A DNA stretch of 64,000 bases, from assembly GCF_004339745.1 (NCBI RefSeq), contig NZ_SMGP01000001.1, positions 310,001-374,000 of the forward strand, written 5' to 3'. How positions within the stretch are numbered: the first letter of the stretch is position 1; each line of letters starts with the position of its first letter. The notes beneath the pieces were generated by a model. That model made no database searches, had not been told where the DNA came from, and saw only the letters and a program-made list of their open reading frames with translations. This DNA is from Paraburkholderia sp. BL9I2N2. GTDB lineage: Bacteria; Pseudomonadota; Gammaproteobacteria; Burkholderiales; Burkholderiaceae. The position numbers were made by a program, and so were the translations under genes. Positions 45,130-54,496 of the stretch are shown here, piece after piece.

Positions 45130-45699
45130 TCAGGCGATGCCTTCCCACGGCGCCTTCGGTGGCAATTCGACGCTCTCTCCCGGTTGCAGCCCGAGCGAAA
45201 ATATGTCGAGCGCGCCGATGCCGACGCGCACCAAACGCAGCGTCGGGAACCCCACCGCGGCAGTCATGCGACGCACCTGGCGGTTCTTGCCTTCGGTGAT
45301 CGACAGCTCGATCCAGGTGGTCGGTATCGCGGCGCGGTAGCGAATCGGCGGCGTGCGTGTCCAGAGCGCGTCGGTCGGCTCGACGTATTCCGCGCGGCAT
45401 TGCCGCGTCACGTAATCGCCGAGATCGACGCCGCGTGCGAGTTTCTTCAGCGTGGCCGCATCGACCGCGCCTTCCACTTGCGCCCAATAACGTTTGACAA
45501 GCTTGTGACGCGGCTCGGCGATGCGCGCTTGCAATGCGCCGTCGTCGGTGAGAAGCAGCAGGCCTTCGCTATCGGAATCGAGCCGGCCCGCCGGATACAC
45601 GTTGGGCACCTTGACCCAGTCGGCCAGCGACGCCCGCGTCTCGTGCGGCGAGAACTGACAGATGGTGCCGAACGGTTTGTTCAGAGCGAGAAGGCGCAT
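45130..45699 (-). CDS. rRNA pseudouridine synthase, RluE/RsuA family
   Basis: A 189-residue enzyme without an S4 domain, as in E. coli RluE, which modifies U2457 of 23S rRNA. The catalytic aspartate is Asp41 in YPAGRLDSDSEGLLLLT. The TEGKNRQVRRMTAAVGFPTLRLVR motif near the C-terminus is typical of the RsuA/RluB/E/F group. The ATG at 45699 gives the family start MRLLALNKPFGTICQF; the much longer open frame upstream is only the complement of icd. It is divergent from icd. Confidence 0.88.
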   Translation of the reverse strand: MRLLALNKPFGTICQFSPHETRASLADWVKVPNVYPAGRLDSDSEGLLLLTDDGALQARIAEPRHKLVKRYWAQVEGAVDAATLKKLARGVDLGDYVTRQCRAEYVEPTDALWTRTPPIRYRAAIPTTWIELSITEGKNRQVRRMTAAVGFPTLRLVRVGIGALDIFSLGLQPGESVELPPKAPWEGIA

Positions 45700-45803
45700 A
45701 GGTAGTGGAGAGTGAGTCGCGCAGCGCCGCCGGTCTCCAGGAGACGCCGGACCAAGAGTAAATGGCGGGATAATAAAGCATATTGCGTGGCGGCAGACTC
45801 CAT

Positions 45804-45829
45804 GTCTTGTATAAGACATAAGACTTATG
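45804..45829. promoter_or_regulatory. Overlapping palindromes with tandem ATAAGAC repeats
   Basis: GTCTTGTATAAGAC (45804-45817, one mismatch from a perfect palindrome) shares a base with the perfect palindrome CATAAG-A-CTTATG (45817-45829). ATAAGAC is directly repeated at 45811 and 45818. The site lies between the divergent rluE-like gene and icd and is an operator candidate. Confidence 0.6.
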
Positions 45830-46014
45830 CTTCGCGGATTTGCGTTTCGTCCATGTTGGAAAACCCCGAGCCGTTGCCGCCTCGGGGCGGCGGTCGTGTG
45901 GGCTAGAATAGCGGCCAGGCCGCTTGCAGTCGTCCGGCATTGCGCGTAGCGAGGAGCGCCCCATTTCGCAGTCTCCCCATCAGCTTTCAGCACAGCCTTC
46001 ACTGGAGTCCGATC

Positions 46015-47271
46015 ATGCCGTATCAGCACATCAAGGTTCCGACCGGTGGTGACAAGATCACCGTCAACGCCGATTTCTCGCTCAACGTGTCCGATCAGCC
46101 GATCATTCCGTATATCGAAGGCGACGGTACCGGTCTCGACATCACGCCGGTCATGATCAAAGTGGTGGATGCCGCGGTCGAAAAAGCGTACGCGGGCAAG
46201 AAGAAAATCCACTGGATGGAAATCTACGCTGGCGAAAAGTCGACCAAGGTGTACGGCCCGGACGTATGGCTGCCGGAAGAGACGCTGCAGGTGCTCAAGG
46301 AATACGTCGTATCGATCAAGGGCCCGCTCACCACGCCGGTCGGCGGCGGCATCCGTTCGCTGAACGTCGCGCTGCGCCAGGAGTTGGACCTCTACGTGTG
46401 TTTGCGTCCGGTGCAGTATTTCAAGGGTGTGCCTTCGCCGGTGCGTGAGCCGGAGAAGACCAACATGGTGATCTTCCGCGAGAACTCGGAAGACATCTAC
46501 GCCGGTATCGAATGGCCGGCCGAATCCGAGCAGGCGAAGAAGGTCATCAAGTTCCTGCGCGAAGAGATGGGCGTGAAGAAGATCCGCTTCCCGGATACGT
46601 CGGGGATCGGCATCAAGCCGGTGTCGCGTGAGGGCACGGAGCGTCTGGTGCGCAAAGCGATCCAGTACGCGATCGACAACGAACGCCGCTCGGTCACGCT
46701 GGTGCACAAGGGCAACATCATGAAGTTCACCGAAGGCGCGTTCCGCGACTACGGTTATGCGCTGGCGCAAAAGGAATTCGCCGCGGAACTGATCGACGGC
46801 GGCCCGTGGATGAAGATCAAGAATCCGAAGACCGGTGGCGACATCGTCCTGAAGGATGTGATCGCCGACGCGTTCCTGCAGCAGATCCTGCTGCGTCCGG
46901 CCGAATACGACGTGATCGCCACGCTCAACCTGAATGGCGACTATGTGTCGGACGCGTTGGCTGCGCAGGTCGGCGGTATCGGTATCGCGCCGGGCGCAAA
47001 CATGTCGGATTCGGTCGCGATGTTCGAAGCCACGCACGGCACCGCACCGAAGTACGCCGGCAAGGACTACGTGAACCCGGGTTCGGAAATTCTCTCGGCG
47101 GAAATGATGCTGCGCCATCTCGGCTGGACCGAGGCGGCGGATCTGATCATCAAGTCGATGGAAAAGTCGATTCTGCAAAAACGCGTCACGTACGACTTCG
47201 CGCGTTTGATGGAAGGCGCGACGCAGGTGTCGTGTTCGGGCTTCGGCCAGGTGCTGATCGAGAATATGTGA
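46015..47271 (+). CDS. icd: NADP-dependent isocitrate dehydrogenase
   Basis: A 418-residue TCA-cycle enzyme converting isocitrate to 2-oxoglutarate. The substrate loop [23 protein letters not shown] contains the serine phosphorylated by AceK in E. coli. [12 protein letters not shown], the [11 protein letters not shown] segment, the metal/substrate region [19 protein letters not shown] and the cofactor segment [13 protein letters not shown] are all intact. Length matches the homodimeric E. coli type (416). The ATG at 46015 is preceded by TGGAG. A T-rich terminator follows. The upstream palindrome block may control it. Confidence 0.96.
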   Translation: MPYQHIKVPTGGDKITVNADFSLNVSDQPIIPYIEGDGTGLDITPVMIKVVDAAVEKAYAGKKKIHWMEIYAGEKSTKVYGPDVWLPEETLQVLKEYVVSIKGPLTTPVGGGIRSLNVALRQELDLYVCLRPVQYFKGVPSPVREPEKTNMVIFRENSEDIYAGIEWPAESEQAKKVIKFLREEMGVKKIRFPDTSGIGIKPVSREGTERLVRKAIQYAIDNERRSVTLVHKGNIMKFTEGAFRDYGYALAQKEFAAELIDGGPWMKIKNPKTGGDIVLKDVIADAFLQQILLRPAEYDVIATLNLNGDYVSDALAAQVGGIGIAPGANMSDSVAMFEATHGTAPKYAGKDYVNPGSEILSAEMMLRHLGWTEAADLIIKSMEKSILQKRVTYDFARLMEGATQVSCSGFGQVLIENM

Positions 47272-47305
47272 GCGGTTCGCGTTGAATTGACGTAGGTCGT
47301 ATCTG

Positions 47306-47345
47306 CAACCCCGGCGCTGAAAGGCGGCCGGGGTTGTTTGTTTTC
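47306..47345 (+). terminator. Terminator after icd
   Basis: Perfect 10-bp stem CAACCCCGGC/GCCGGGGTTG, 11-base loop, followed by TTTGTTTTC; 35 bases past the stop. Confidence 0.88.
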
Positions 47346-47565
47346 TTGCGCGTGGAACGTCGCGCGATTCGATATTCGCGATGCTGCAAAAAAGCGCTAT
47401 AGGAACCTGCCATACGGTTGCCTATATTTCGCTCCGTGCTTGCCCCTGATCAGTGCAAAAAACTGCCGGACGGCCATCATCGCAAAAGCGGAAGTGGACA
47501 GCAGGCTGAAGCACTACCCGATATGTGGGACGTTCATGCAATAAGCACGACTGGAAGCCGACGTC

Positions 47566-47600
47566 CAAAAAAAGAAACCCGGCACGAAGCCGGGTTTCAA
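47566..47600 (-). terminator. Terminator after cspA
   Basis: GAAACCCGGC/GCCGGGTTTC stem with A7 on the left (T7 on the cspA strand), about 20 bases beyond the stop. Confidence 0.9.
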
Positions 47601-47620
47601 AGGACGGGTATCGACCAGTA

Positions 47621-47827
47621 TCAGGCAGGTGCCTGGATGTTCGATGCCTGTTTGCCTTTCGGGCCTTGCACGACCTCGAAGGTTACCTTTTGGCCTTCCT
47701 TGAGGGTTTTGAACCCATTCATCTGGATGGCCGAGAAGTGTGCAAACAGATCCTCACCACCTTCATCAGGCGTGATGAATCCGAAACCTTTTGCGTCATT
47801 GAACCATTTGACCGTACCAGTTGCCAT
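47621..47827 (-). CDS. cspA: Cold-shock domain protein (CspA family)
   Basis: A 68-residue single cold-shock domain. Both RNA-binding motifs are present: KGFGFI (RNP1) and LFAHFSAI (RNP2), with the [14 protein letters not shown] core. These proteins bind single-stranded RNA and act as RNA chaperones. The ATG at 47827 has AGGGGAAG upstream. A promoter about 140 bases away gives a long untranslated leader, as is usual for cold-inducible csp genes. Which of the several csp paralogues this is cannot be told. Confidence 0.93.
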   Translation of the reverse strand: MATGTVKWFNDAKGFGFITPDEGGEDLFAHFSAIQMNGFKTLKEGQKVTFEVVQGPKGKQASNIQAPA

Positions 47828-47967
47828 TCCAACTTCCCCTGTAACTCATGTCACTACCACGAGCCCTCGAAAAGCTCGACGACCGCGCGATGCAGCCGCT
47901 CCCTCCTCACAAGCTCACCATCGGCATTTTTTCGAAATTATGGCGCAGTGAAAAAAGTGCCAGCTTG

Positions 47968-47996
47968 ATTGTTGAGGCTCTTTATTCGGGTGTCAA
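47968..47996 (-). promoter_or_regulatory. Sigma-70 promoter for cspA
   Basis: On the minus strand TTGACA (47991-47996) and AACAAT (47968-47973) are separated by 17 bases. The predicted transcript has about 134 bases of leader before the ATG. Confidence 0.65.
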
Positions 47997-48343
47997 GAAA
48001 ATTTTGAGACGTAGTTGTGGCGTTGCAAACAGGCACTTTCCAGGGTTTTTCCCGCTTTCGTTATGTGCGGTTGCGCAAGCGGGCCGTCTTGAAAAGTCGC
48101 ATAATCGACTCACATGCTGTTCTGCGGGTCGCACCGCCGGCAACAAGGCCGGGCGAGCCGTCAGCCAGCTACGGCAGGTTGTGCGATACTCGATCCGACT
48201 GCGGTGCAACACGACCGCAAGGCATCACAGGATAGGGGCCGGCTCCGCAATCGGCTCGTCGATTTAACGCACGCATGGCGGGGAATCACCCATCAAGCGG
48301 TAGCGAACGGGCTCACCGGCCGGTCGGCCGGGTTTTGACAGGA

Positions 48344-48371
48344 TTGCGGGCCTGTCCTAGTTGTTTAGAAT
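48344..48371 (+). promoter_or_regulatory. Candidate clpS promoter abutting the start codon
   Basis: TTGCGG (48344-48349) and TAGAAT (48366-48371) with a 16-base spacer; a TTGACA lies 9 bases further upstream. The ATG of clpS begins 7 bases after the -10, where transcription would start. Confidence 0.45.
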
Positions 48372-48377
48372 GGGTGT

Positions 48378-48692
48378 ATGGCGATTATCCCGGACAAGCA
48401 GGACGGCACCGTACTGGAGCGGCAGGAGAAGAAGCTCAAGCCGCCATCCATGTACAAGGTGGTGCTGCTGAATGACGACTTCACGCCAATGGAATTTGTC
48501 GTGATGATCGTGCAGGAATATTTCAATAAAGATCGTGAAACCGCAACACAGGTAATGTTGAAGGTGCATCGCGAGGGCAGGGGAGTTTGTGGGGTCTATA
48601 CGCGGGACATCGCGTCGACCAAAGTCGAGCAAGTCGTTACCCACGCACGGCAGGCCGGGCATCCGCTGCAGTGTGTGATGGAGGAAGCATGA
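48378..48692 (+). CDS. clpS: ATP-dependent Clp protease adaptor ClpS
   Basis: A 104-residue adaptor that delivers N-end-rule substrates to ClpA. The binding fold shows [25 protein letters not shown], with the NDD residues that hold the substrate N-terminus. [20 protein letters not shown] and [18 protein letters not shown] follow. The preceding N-terminal tail ([21 protein letters not shown]) is flexible, as in the family. No Shine-Dalgarno sequence precedes the ATG. The gene overlaps clpA by four bases (ATGA). Confidence 0.95.
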   Translation: MAIIPDKQDGTVLERQEKKLKPPSMYKVVLLNDDFTPMEFVVMIVQEYFNKDRETATQVMLKVHREGRGVCGVYTRDIASTKVEQVVTHARQAGHPLQCVMEEA

Positions 48693-50986
48693 TTGCCCAG
48701 GAACTGGAAGTCAGCCTGCACATGGCGTTCATGGAAGCACGCCAGGCGCGGCACGAGTTCATAACGGTCGAACACCTTTTGCTGGCCCTGTTGGACAATC
48801 CGACAGCGGCGGAGGTGTTGCGTGCATGCGCGGCCAATATCGAGGATCTGCGCCAGAACCTGCGCAACTTCATTCATGACAACACGCCGACCGTGCCTGG
48901 CACGGACGACGTCGACACGCAGCCCACGCTGGGTTTCCAGCGTGTGATCCAGCGCGCGATCATGCATGTGCAGTCCACCTCGAATGGCAAGAAGGAAGTG
49001 ACCGGCGCGAACGTGCTGGTTGCGATCTTCGGCGAGAAGGATTCGCACGCGGTGTACTACCTGCAACAGCAGGGCGTCACCCGTCTGGATGTGGTGAATT
49101 TCATCTCGCATGGCATCGCCAAGACGAGCAGCACGGACGCCGCGAAAGCGAGCGACGCGAATGCCGAGTCCGACGAAGCCGCCGCGCAGAAGGAAACCCC
49201 GCTGGCGCAGTTCACCCAGAACCTGAACCAGATGGCGAAAGACGGCCGCATCGATCCGCTGATCGGACGCGAGTCGGAAGTCGAGCGTGTGGTGCAGGTG
49301 CTGTGCCGCCGCCGCAAGAACAATCCGCTGCTAGTCGGTGAGGCCGGCGTCGGCAAGACGGCGATCGCCGAAGGTCTCGCGTGGCGCATTACGCGCGGCG
49401 AAGTGCCGGACATTCTCGCGGATGCGCAGGTGTATTCGCTCGACATGGGCGCGCTGCTCGCCGGCACCAAGTATCGCGGCGACTTCGAACAGCGCCTGAA
49501 GACGGTCCTCAAAGAATTGAAGGAACGTCCGCACGCAATCCTGTTCATCGACGAAATTCATACGCTGATCGGCGCAGGCGCTGCGTCGGGCGGCACGCTG
49601 GACGCGTCGAACCTGCTCAAGCCGGCGTTGTCGTCGGGCACTTTGAAGTGCATCGGTGCGACCACGTTCACGGAATATCGCGGCATCTTCGAAAAAGACG
49701 CGGCATTGTCGCGCCGTTTCCAGAAGGTCGACGTGACCGAGCCGACCGTCGAACAGACGGTGGCGATCCTGCGTGGCCTGAAGTCGCGTTTCGAAGAGCA
49801 CCACGGCGTGAAGTATTCGTCGGGCGCGCTGTCGGCGGCGGCTGAGTTGTCGGCACGCTTCATCACGGATCGTCATCTGCCGGACAAGGCGATCGACGTG
49901 ATCGACGAAGCTGGCGCGGCGCAACGCATCCTGCCGAAGTCGAAGCAGAAGAAGACCATCGGCAAGAACGAGATCGAGGAAATCATCTCGAAGATCGCCC
50001 GCGTCCCGCCGCAAAGCGTGTCGCAAGACGATCGCAGCAAGCTGCAAACGCTGGATCGCGATCTGAAGAGCGTGGTGTTCGGGCAAGACCCGGCAATCGA
50101 CGCGCTGTCGGCCGCGATCAAGATGGCGCGTGCGGGTCTCGGCAAACTGGACAAGCCGATCGGCGCGTTCCTGTTCTCCGGGCCCACGGGCGTCGGCAAG
50201 ACCGAAGTGGCGAAGCAACTGGCGTTCACGCTGGGCATCGAGCTGATTCGCTTCGACATGTCGGAATACATGGAGCGTCACGCGGTCAGCCGTTTGATCG
50301 GCGCGCCGCCGGGCTATGTCGGTTTCGACCAGGGCGGTCTGCTGACCGAAGCTGTCACGAAGAAGCCGCATTGCGTGCTGCTGCTCGACGAAATCGAGAA
50401 AGCGCATCCGGACATCTACAACGTGCTGCTGCAGGTGATGGACCACGGCACGCTGACGGACAACAACGGCCGCAAGGCGGATTTCCGCAACGTCATCATC
50501 ATCATGACGACGAACGCGGGCGCCGAGGCGATGGGCAAGTCGGTGATCGGCTTCACGAATCGTCGCGAAACCGGCGACGAAATGGTCGACATCAAGCGCA
50601 TGTTCACGCCGGAGTTCCGTAATCGTCTGGACGCAACGATCAGCTTCCGCTCGCTCGATGAGGAAATCATCATGCGCGTGGTCGACAAGTTCCTGATGCA
50701 GCTGGAAGATCAGTTGCACGAGAAGAAGGTCGATGCGCTCTTCACCGACGCGCTGCGCAAGCATCTCGCCAAGCACGGTTTCGATCCGTTGATGGGCGCG
50801 CGGCCGATGCAGCGTCTGATCCAGGACACGATCCGTCGTGCACTGGCCGACGAGTTGCTGTTCGGCAAGCTGATGAACGGCGGCCGCGTCTCGGTCGATG
50901 TGGATGCGGAAGACAAGGTGCAGTTGACCTTCGACGAGCATCCGGCGCCGCGCAATCCGAATCCGGAAGCGGTGGAAATCGAGTAA
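48689..50986 (+). CDS. clpA: ATP-dependent Clp protease ATP-binding subunit ClpA
   Basis: A 765-residue AAA+ unfoldase. An N-terminal Clp-N repeat domain (about 1-145) docks ClpS. The first AAA+ module has Walker [13 protein letters not shown], and the second has [12 protein letters not shown], Walker [13 protein letters not shown] and the sensor region NRLDATISF. The IGF tripeptide in GKSVIGFTN occupies the place of the ClpP-docking IGL loop. The ATG at 48689 overlaps the clpS stop and follows GGAGGAAGC. It feeds substrates to ClpP; an orphan clpP lies elsewhere in this window. Confidence 0.96.
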   Translation: MIAQELEVSLHMAFMEARQARHEFITVEHLLLALLDNPTAAEVLRACAANIEDLRQNLRNFIHDNTPTVPGTDDVDTQPTLGFQRVIQRAIMHVQSTSNGKKEVTGANVLVAIFGEKDSHAVYYLQQQGVTRLDVVNFISHGIAKTSSTDAAKASDANAESDEAAAQKETPLAQFTQNLNQMAKDGRIDPLIGRESEVERVVQVLCRRRKNNPLLVGEAGVGKTAIAEGLAWRITRGEVPDILADAQVYSLDMGALLAGTKYRGDFEQRLKTVLKELKERPHAILFIDEIHTLIGAGAASGGTLDASNLLKPALSSGTLKCIGATTFTEYRGIFEKDAALSRRFQKVDVTEPTVEQTVAILRGLKSRFEEHHGVKYSSGALSAAAELSARFITDRHLPDKAIDVIDEAGAAQRILPKSKQKKTIGKNEIEEIISKIARVPPQSVSQDDRSKLQTLDRDLKSVVFGQDPAIDALSAAIKMARAGLGKLDKPIGAFLFSGPTGVGKTEVAKQLAFTLGIELIRFDMSEYMERHAVSRLIGAPPGYVGFDQGGLLTEAVTKKPHCVLLLDEIEKAHPDIYNVLLQVMDHGTLTDNNGRKADFRNVIIIMTTNAGAEAMGKSVIGFTNRRETGDEMVDIKRMFTPEFRNRLDATISFRSLDEEIIMRVVDKFLMQLEDQLHEKKVDALFTDALRKHLAKHGFDPLMGARPMQRLIQDTIRRALADELLFGKLMNGGRVSVDVDAEDKVQLTFDEHPAPRNPNPEAVEIE

Positions 50987-51009
50987 GTTCGAACGGCATC
51001 AAAAAGCAG

Positions 51010-51044
51010 AACGGCGCGGGTTTAACCCCGCGCCGTTTTCTTTT
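51010..51044. terminator. Bidirectional terminator between clpA and dut
   Basis: Stem CGGCGCGGG/CCCGCGCCG with a 6-base loop, followed by TTTTCTTTT; A-rich sequence on the left lets it serve the convergent dut transcript as well. Confidence 0.88.
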
Positions 51045-51107
51045 GTGCGCTCGTTTTTGCTTCGATCCACGCTCGCTACTTTCGGTAGACCGAAGCAATC
51101 GAATCGA

Positions 51108-51554
51108 TCAATGCTTGCCCGTGCTGCCGAATCCGCCGGCGCCGCGCTCGCTGGTTTCGAAGTCGTCGACGATATTGAACTCCGCTTGCACGACCGGCAC
51201 GATCACCAGTTGCGCGAGGCGTTCCATCGGATTCAGCACGAACGTGGTCTCGCCGCGGTTCCACGTCGAAATCATCAGTTGACCTTGGTAATCCGAATCG
51301 ATCAGGCCGACCAGATTGCCCAGCACGATGCCGTGCTTATGCCCCAGTCCCGAGCGCGGCAGAATCAGCGCGGCATAGCCCGGATCGCCGACGTGAATCG
51401 CCAGACCCGTCGGCACCAAAGCGGTTTCGCCGGGTTTCAAGGTCAACGGTTCGTCGAGGCACGCGCGCAGGTCGAGGCCCGCGCTGCCGGTGGTGGCGTA
51501 AGCCGGGAGCTGCTCGCGCATGCGCGCGTCGAGGATCTTGAGGTCGAGTTTCAT
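51108..51554 (-). CDS. dut: Deoxyuridine 5'-triphosphate nucleotidohydrolase
   Basis: A 148-residue trimeric dUTPase that removes dUTP and supplies dUMP for thymidylate synthesis. All five motifs are visible: [43 protein letters not shown] and the C-terminal [12 protein letters not shown], which closes over the active site. The ATG at 51554 gives the family start [12 protein letters not shown]; the upstream extension of the frame is not conserved. It ends the ribF-ileS-lspA-coaBC gene row. Confidence 0.96.
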   Translation of the reverse strand: MKLDLKILDARMREQLPAYATTGSAGLDLRACLDEPLTLKPGETALVPTGLAIHVGDPGYAALILPRSGLGHKHGIVLGNLVGLIDSDYQGQLMISTWNRGETTFVLNPMERLAQLVIVPVVQAEFNIVDDFETSERGAGGFGSTGKH

Positions 51555-51567
51555 GCAGATTCGAAGG

Positions 51568-52587
51568 TTAAGAAGTGGAGGCCGGGCGTCCGAGCCGGAA
51601 CGCTTCGGCGAGAAGTTCATAGGAGCGCAAACGGGCGCGGTAGCTGCCCGCAACGGTGAGCACGATCAGTTCGTCGGCCTCGAACTGTTCCTGCAAGGCA
51701 TGCAGCCGCTCGGTGACGGTTTCCGGCGTGCCGATGATGCTGCGCGGCTTCTCGCGATCGATCACCAGACGCTCGCGCTCGCCGTATTCCTGCGCGACGC
51801 CCTGTTCGATCGTCGGGATCGGTTCGTTCAGGCCATAGGCCATTTGCACGCGGCGCAGATCGACGGCTTTCTCCAGATCCGCCGCTTCCTGTTCGGTGTC
51901 GGCGCAAATCACGAACACGGCGGCCGCCAGATACGGTTGCTGCATGTCCTGGCCGGCCTTGAAGCGCTCACGATATGCATGCGCGACCTGGTGCCCGAAA
52001 TGCGCGTTGATGAAGTGCGCAAACGCAAAAGGAATGCCGAGTTGCGCCGCCAGCAAGCCGCCGAATTCGCTCGACCCGAGCATCCACAGTTGCGGACGCG
52101 TATCGATTTGCGGCTGCAGAAGCACGCCGCTCGCAATGTGATCGGCGGGCAAGGTGCCGTGCATCAGACCGAGCAGATCGGCCACCTGCTGCGGAAAGAT
52201 ATCGCCGCGATTGTAGTCGCCGGCTGCGACTGCTTGCGCCGTGCGCATGTCGCCACCCGGCGCGCGTCCCACGCCCAGATCGATGCGATTGGGGAACAGC
52301 GCTTCGAGCATCATGAATTGCTCAGCGACCTTGAACGGGCTGTAGTACGGCAGCATCACGCCGCCGGAGCCCAGTCGAATGTATTGGGTCACGCTGCCGA
52401 GCCGCGCGAGCATCACTTCGGGGCAGGGATTCGACACGCCGCGCAGCCCGTGATGCTCGGCGCACCAGTAACGCGTATAGCCGAGGTCGTCGGCGAGCTG
52501 CGCGAGTTCGACCGTGGCGGCAATCGCGTCCGCCACCGAGTGCCCGGCGATCACGGGCGTTTGATCGAGTACGGATAGTCGCGTCAT
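51568..52587 (-). CDS. Luciferase-like (LLM) flavin-dependent oxidoreductase
   Basis: A 339-residue FMN-dependent TIM-barrel monooxygenase of the bacterial luciferase superfamily, in the MsnO8-like group. Recognisable parts are [44 protein letters not shown] and [14 protein letters not shown]. The C-terminal [21 protein letters not shown] segment is the usual flavin/oxidoreductase signature. It is inserted between coaBC and dut, 13 bases before dut, on the same strand. The substrate is unknown; members act on alkanesulfonates, small ketones and others. Confidence 0.9.
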   Translation of the reverse strand: MTRLSVLDQTPVIAGHSVADAIAATVELAQLADDLGYTRYWCAEHHGLRGVSNPCPEVMLARLGSVTQYIRLGSGGVMLPYYSPFKVAEQFMMLEALFPNRIDLGVGRAPGGDMRTAQAVAAGDYNRGDIFPQQVADLLGLMHGTLPADHIASGVLLQPQIDTRPQLWMLGSSEFGGLLAAQLGIPFAFAHFINAHFGHQVAHAYRERFKAGQDMQQPYLAAAVFVICADTEQEAADLEKAVDLRRVQMAYGLNEPIPTIEQGVAQEYGERERLVIDREKPRSIIGTPETVTERLHALQEQFEADELIVLTVAGSYRARLRSYELLAEAFRLGRPASTS

Positions 52588-52661
52588 GTCAGTACCGCTC
52601 CAGTTGATTCCATTCGCTAGTGCGACGCGTGGCGACTGCGCTGACGCGTCGCGCGCATGGC

Positions 52662-53877
52662 TCAGCGAATCAGACTTGTGTCGGGCAGACGCCTGGCGAT
52701 CTCCGCGATCAGAGCGCGCGCGAGCGTCTGCTTGTCGGCGCGTGGCAGCTTCGTCGCGCCGCCTGCTTCGAACAGGATCACTTCGTTATCGTCGAGGCCG
52801 AAAGTCAGTGGGCCGAGATTGCCGATCAGAAGCGGTACGTTTTTTGCGCACACGCTTTTCTTCGCCATGAACTTCCAGATCGCCGCTTTCCGCAGCGAAG
52901 CCGACCGCGAACGGCGGATGCGGCAGTTTCGCCACCGAGGCCAGAATGTCCGGATTTTCGACGAAGGTGAAGCTCGGCAGCGCGCGCTCGGCGGTCTTCT
53001 TGATCTTGTGCTCGCTGGCGTGATCGACGCGCCAGTCGGCCACCGCGGCCACGCCGATGAAAATGTCGGCGTCCGCGACCGAGCGCATCACCGCGTCATG
53101 CATTTGCTGCGCGGTTTGCACGTCCTGGCGGAATACGCCCCACGGCGTATCCAGCGCGACGGGGCCGGCGATCAGGTGGACTTCGGCGCCGGCCTGTTGC
53201 GCGGCGCGCGCCAGCGCGAATCCCATCTTGCCGCTGGAGCGATTGGTGATGCCGCGTACCGGATCGAGCGGCTCGAACGTCGGCCCGGCGGTCAGCAGCA
53301 CGCGCTTGCCGGCGAGGATTTTCGGCGAGAAGAACGAGGCGATCGCTTCGTAAGTGGCCGCGGCTTCGAGCATGCGGCCGTCGCCGACTTCGCCGCACGC
53401 TTGCGGACCCGAATCGGGTCCGAGCACTTCGATGCCGTCCGCGCGCAATTGCGCGACGTTGCGCTGCGTCGCCGGGTTCTGCCACATTTGCCGGTTCATG
53501 GCCGGCACGACCAGCAGCGGACAATCGCGGGCGACGCACAGCGTCGACAGGAGGTCGTCGGCCATGCCGTGCGCGAGTTTGGCGAGGAAATCGGTGGAGG
53601 CGGGCGCGATCACGATCGCATCCGCTTCACGCGACAGGTCGATGTGCGCCATGTTGTTCGGCACGCGCCCGTCCCACTGGCTCGTGTAGACCGGACGGCC
53701 CGAGAGCGCCTGCATGGTGACGGGGGTGATGAATTGCGTGGCCGCTTCGGTCATGACGACCTGCACGGTCGCGCCGGCCTTGGTCAGCAGACGCGTGAGT
53801 TCGGCGATCTTGTAGCAGGCAATGCCGCCCGTCATGCCGAGGACGAGGTGTTTTCCTGCGAGTTCTGCGGTTGCCAA
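52662..53877 (-). pseudogene. coaBC: Phosphopantothenoylcysteine decarboxylase/synthetase CoaBC, interrupted by a +1 frameshift
   Basis: CoaBC makes 4'-phosphopantetheine for CoA in two steps. The CoaC half (GMTGGIACYKIAELTRLL, PAMNRQMWQNPA, GPDSGPQACGEVGDGRM) is intact. So is most of the CoaB half (LLTAGPTFEPLDPVRGITNRSSGKMG, VADWRV, HKIKK). At GEEKRVRKK the frame is lost at a run of six A (52840-52845, minus strand). The remaining conserved end (NVPLLIGNLGPLTFGLDDNEV, FEAGGATKLPRADKQTLARAL) continues in another frame to 52662. Removing one A restores a single protein of about 404 residues. As the function is essential, a homopolymer sequencing error or slippage is more likely than real loss. 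Confidence 0.9.
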
Positions 53878-53977
53878 CGAAAGCCTCCGACTAAGCGTGG
53901 TGGCGGGCAGCGAGGCGTTGCGTCCCCGCCGCCATGTCTTTCAAAGCGTACTGGTGCGCAAACGCCAGCGGCCGCGG

Positions 53978-54496
53978 TCAGCGCGAGCCGCGCACGCGCC
54001 GCAGTTCGTCGAGTACGAGCAGCACCGCGCCGATCGTGATCGCGCTGTCGGCGAGATTGAACGCCGGCCAGTGCCACGTGCGCACGTGGAAATCGAGGAA
54101 GTCGATCACGTGGCCATACGCGAGCCGGTCGATCACGTTGCCGAGCGCGCCACCGAGAATCAGCGCGAGCGCCGTGCAGAACATTTTCTGCCCGCCGTGG
54201 CGCTTGAGCAGGTAGCAGATCACCAACGCGGCCACGACGCCGAGCGCGGTGAACGCCCAGCGTTGCCAGCCGCCCGCCATCGCGAGGAAGCTAAATGCCG
54301 CACCGCGGTTGTACACGAGGATCAGGTTGAAAAACGACGTGACCTCATGCGCGACACCGTAGGCGAACACTTTCTGGACCGCGATTTTCGTCAACTGATC
54401 GAACAGGATGACGATCAACGCGACGCCGAGCCAGGGCGCCAGCGAACCGTTTGCAGCAGATGTTTTCGGCGCGGTTTTCGACATGGTTCTCGCCAT
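53978..54496 (-). CDS. lspA: Lipoprotein signal peptidase (signal peptidase II)
   Basis: A 172-residue inner-membrane aspartic peptidase that removes the signal peptide of prolipoproteins. Four hydrophobic segments are present. The catalytic aspartates are in [19 protein letters not shown] and [12 protein letters not shown], and the NRGAAFSFL motif is conserved. The ATG at 54496 overlaps the ileS stop (TAATG), so translation is probably coupled. A second ATG at 54484 is possible. Lipoproteins encoded in this window would be among its substrates. Confidence 0.95.
   Translation of the reverse strand: MARTMSKTAPKTSAANGSLAPWLGVALIVILFDQLTKIAVQKVFAYGVAHEVTSFFNLILVYNRGAAFSFLAMAGGWQRWAFTALGVVAALVICYLLKRHGGQKMFCTALALILGGALGNVIDRLAYGHVIDFLDFHVRTWHWPAFNLADSAITIGAVLLVLDELRRVRGSR

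Larger units (their letters stand above)
47272..47620. other. Convergent intergenic region icd / cspA
   Basis: About 350 bases containing the icd terminator at the left and the cspA terminator at the right. The middle (47346-47565) shows nothing I can recognise. Confidence 0.4.
47828..48377. other. Divergent intergenic region cspA / clpS
   Basis: About 550 bases. The left part is the predicted cspA leader and promoter; the right end holds the clpS promoter. Between 48000 and 48330 I see no gene or repeat. Confidence 0.45.

Noticed and set aside
45700..47178. N-terminal extension of the rluE-like frame to 682 residues
   Set aside because: The extra 490 codons are the complement of icd; the real protein starts at 45699 with the family N-terminus.
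47338..47544. 68-codon open frame between icd and cspA
   Set aside because: It begins in the icd terminator tail, has no ribosome site and a chance-like composition.
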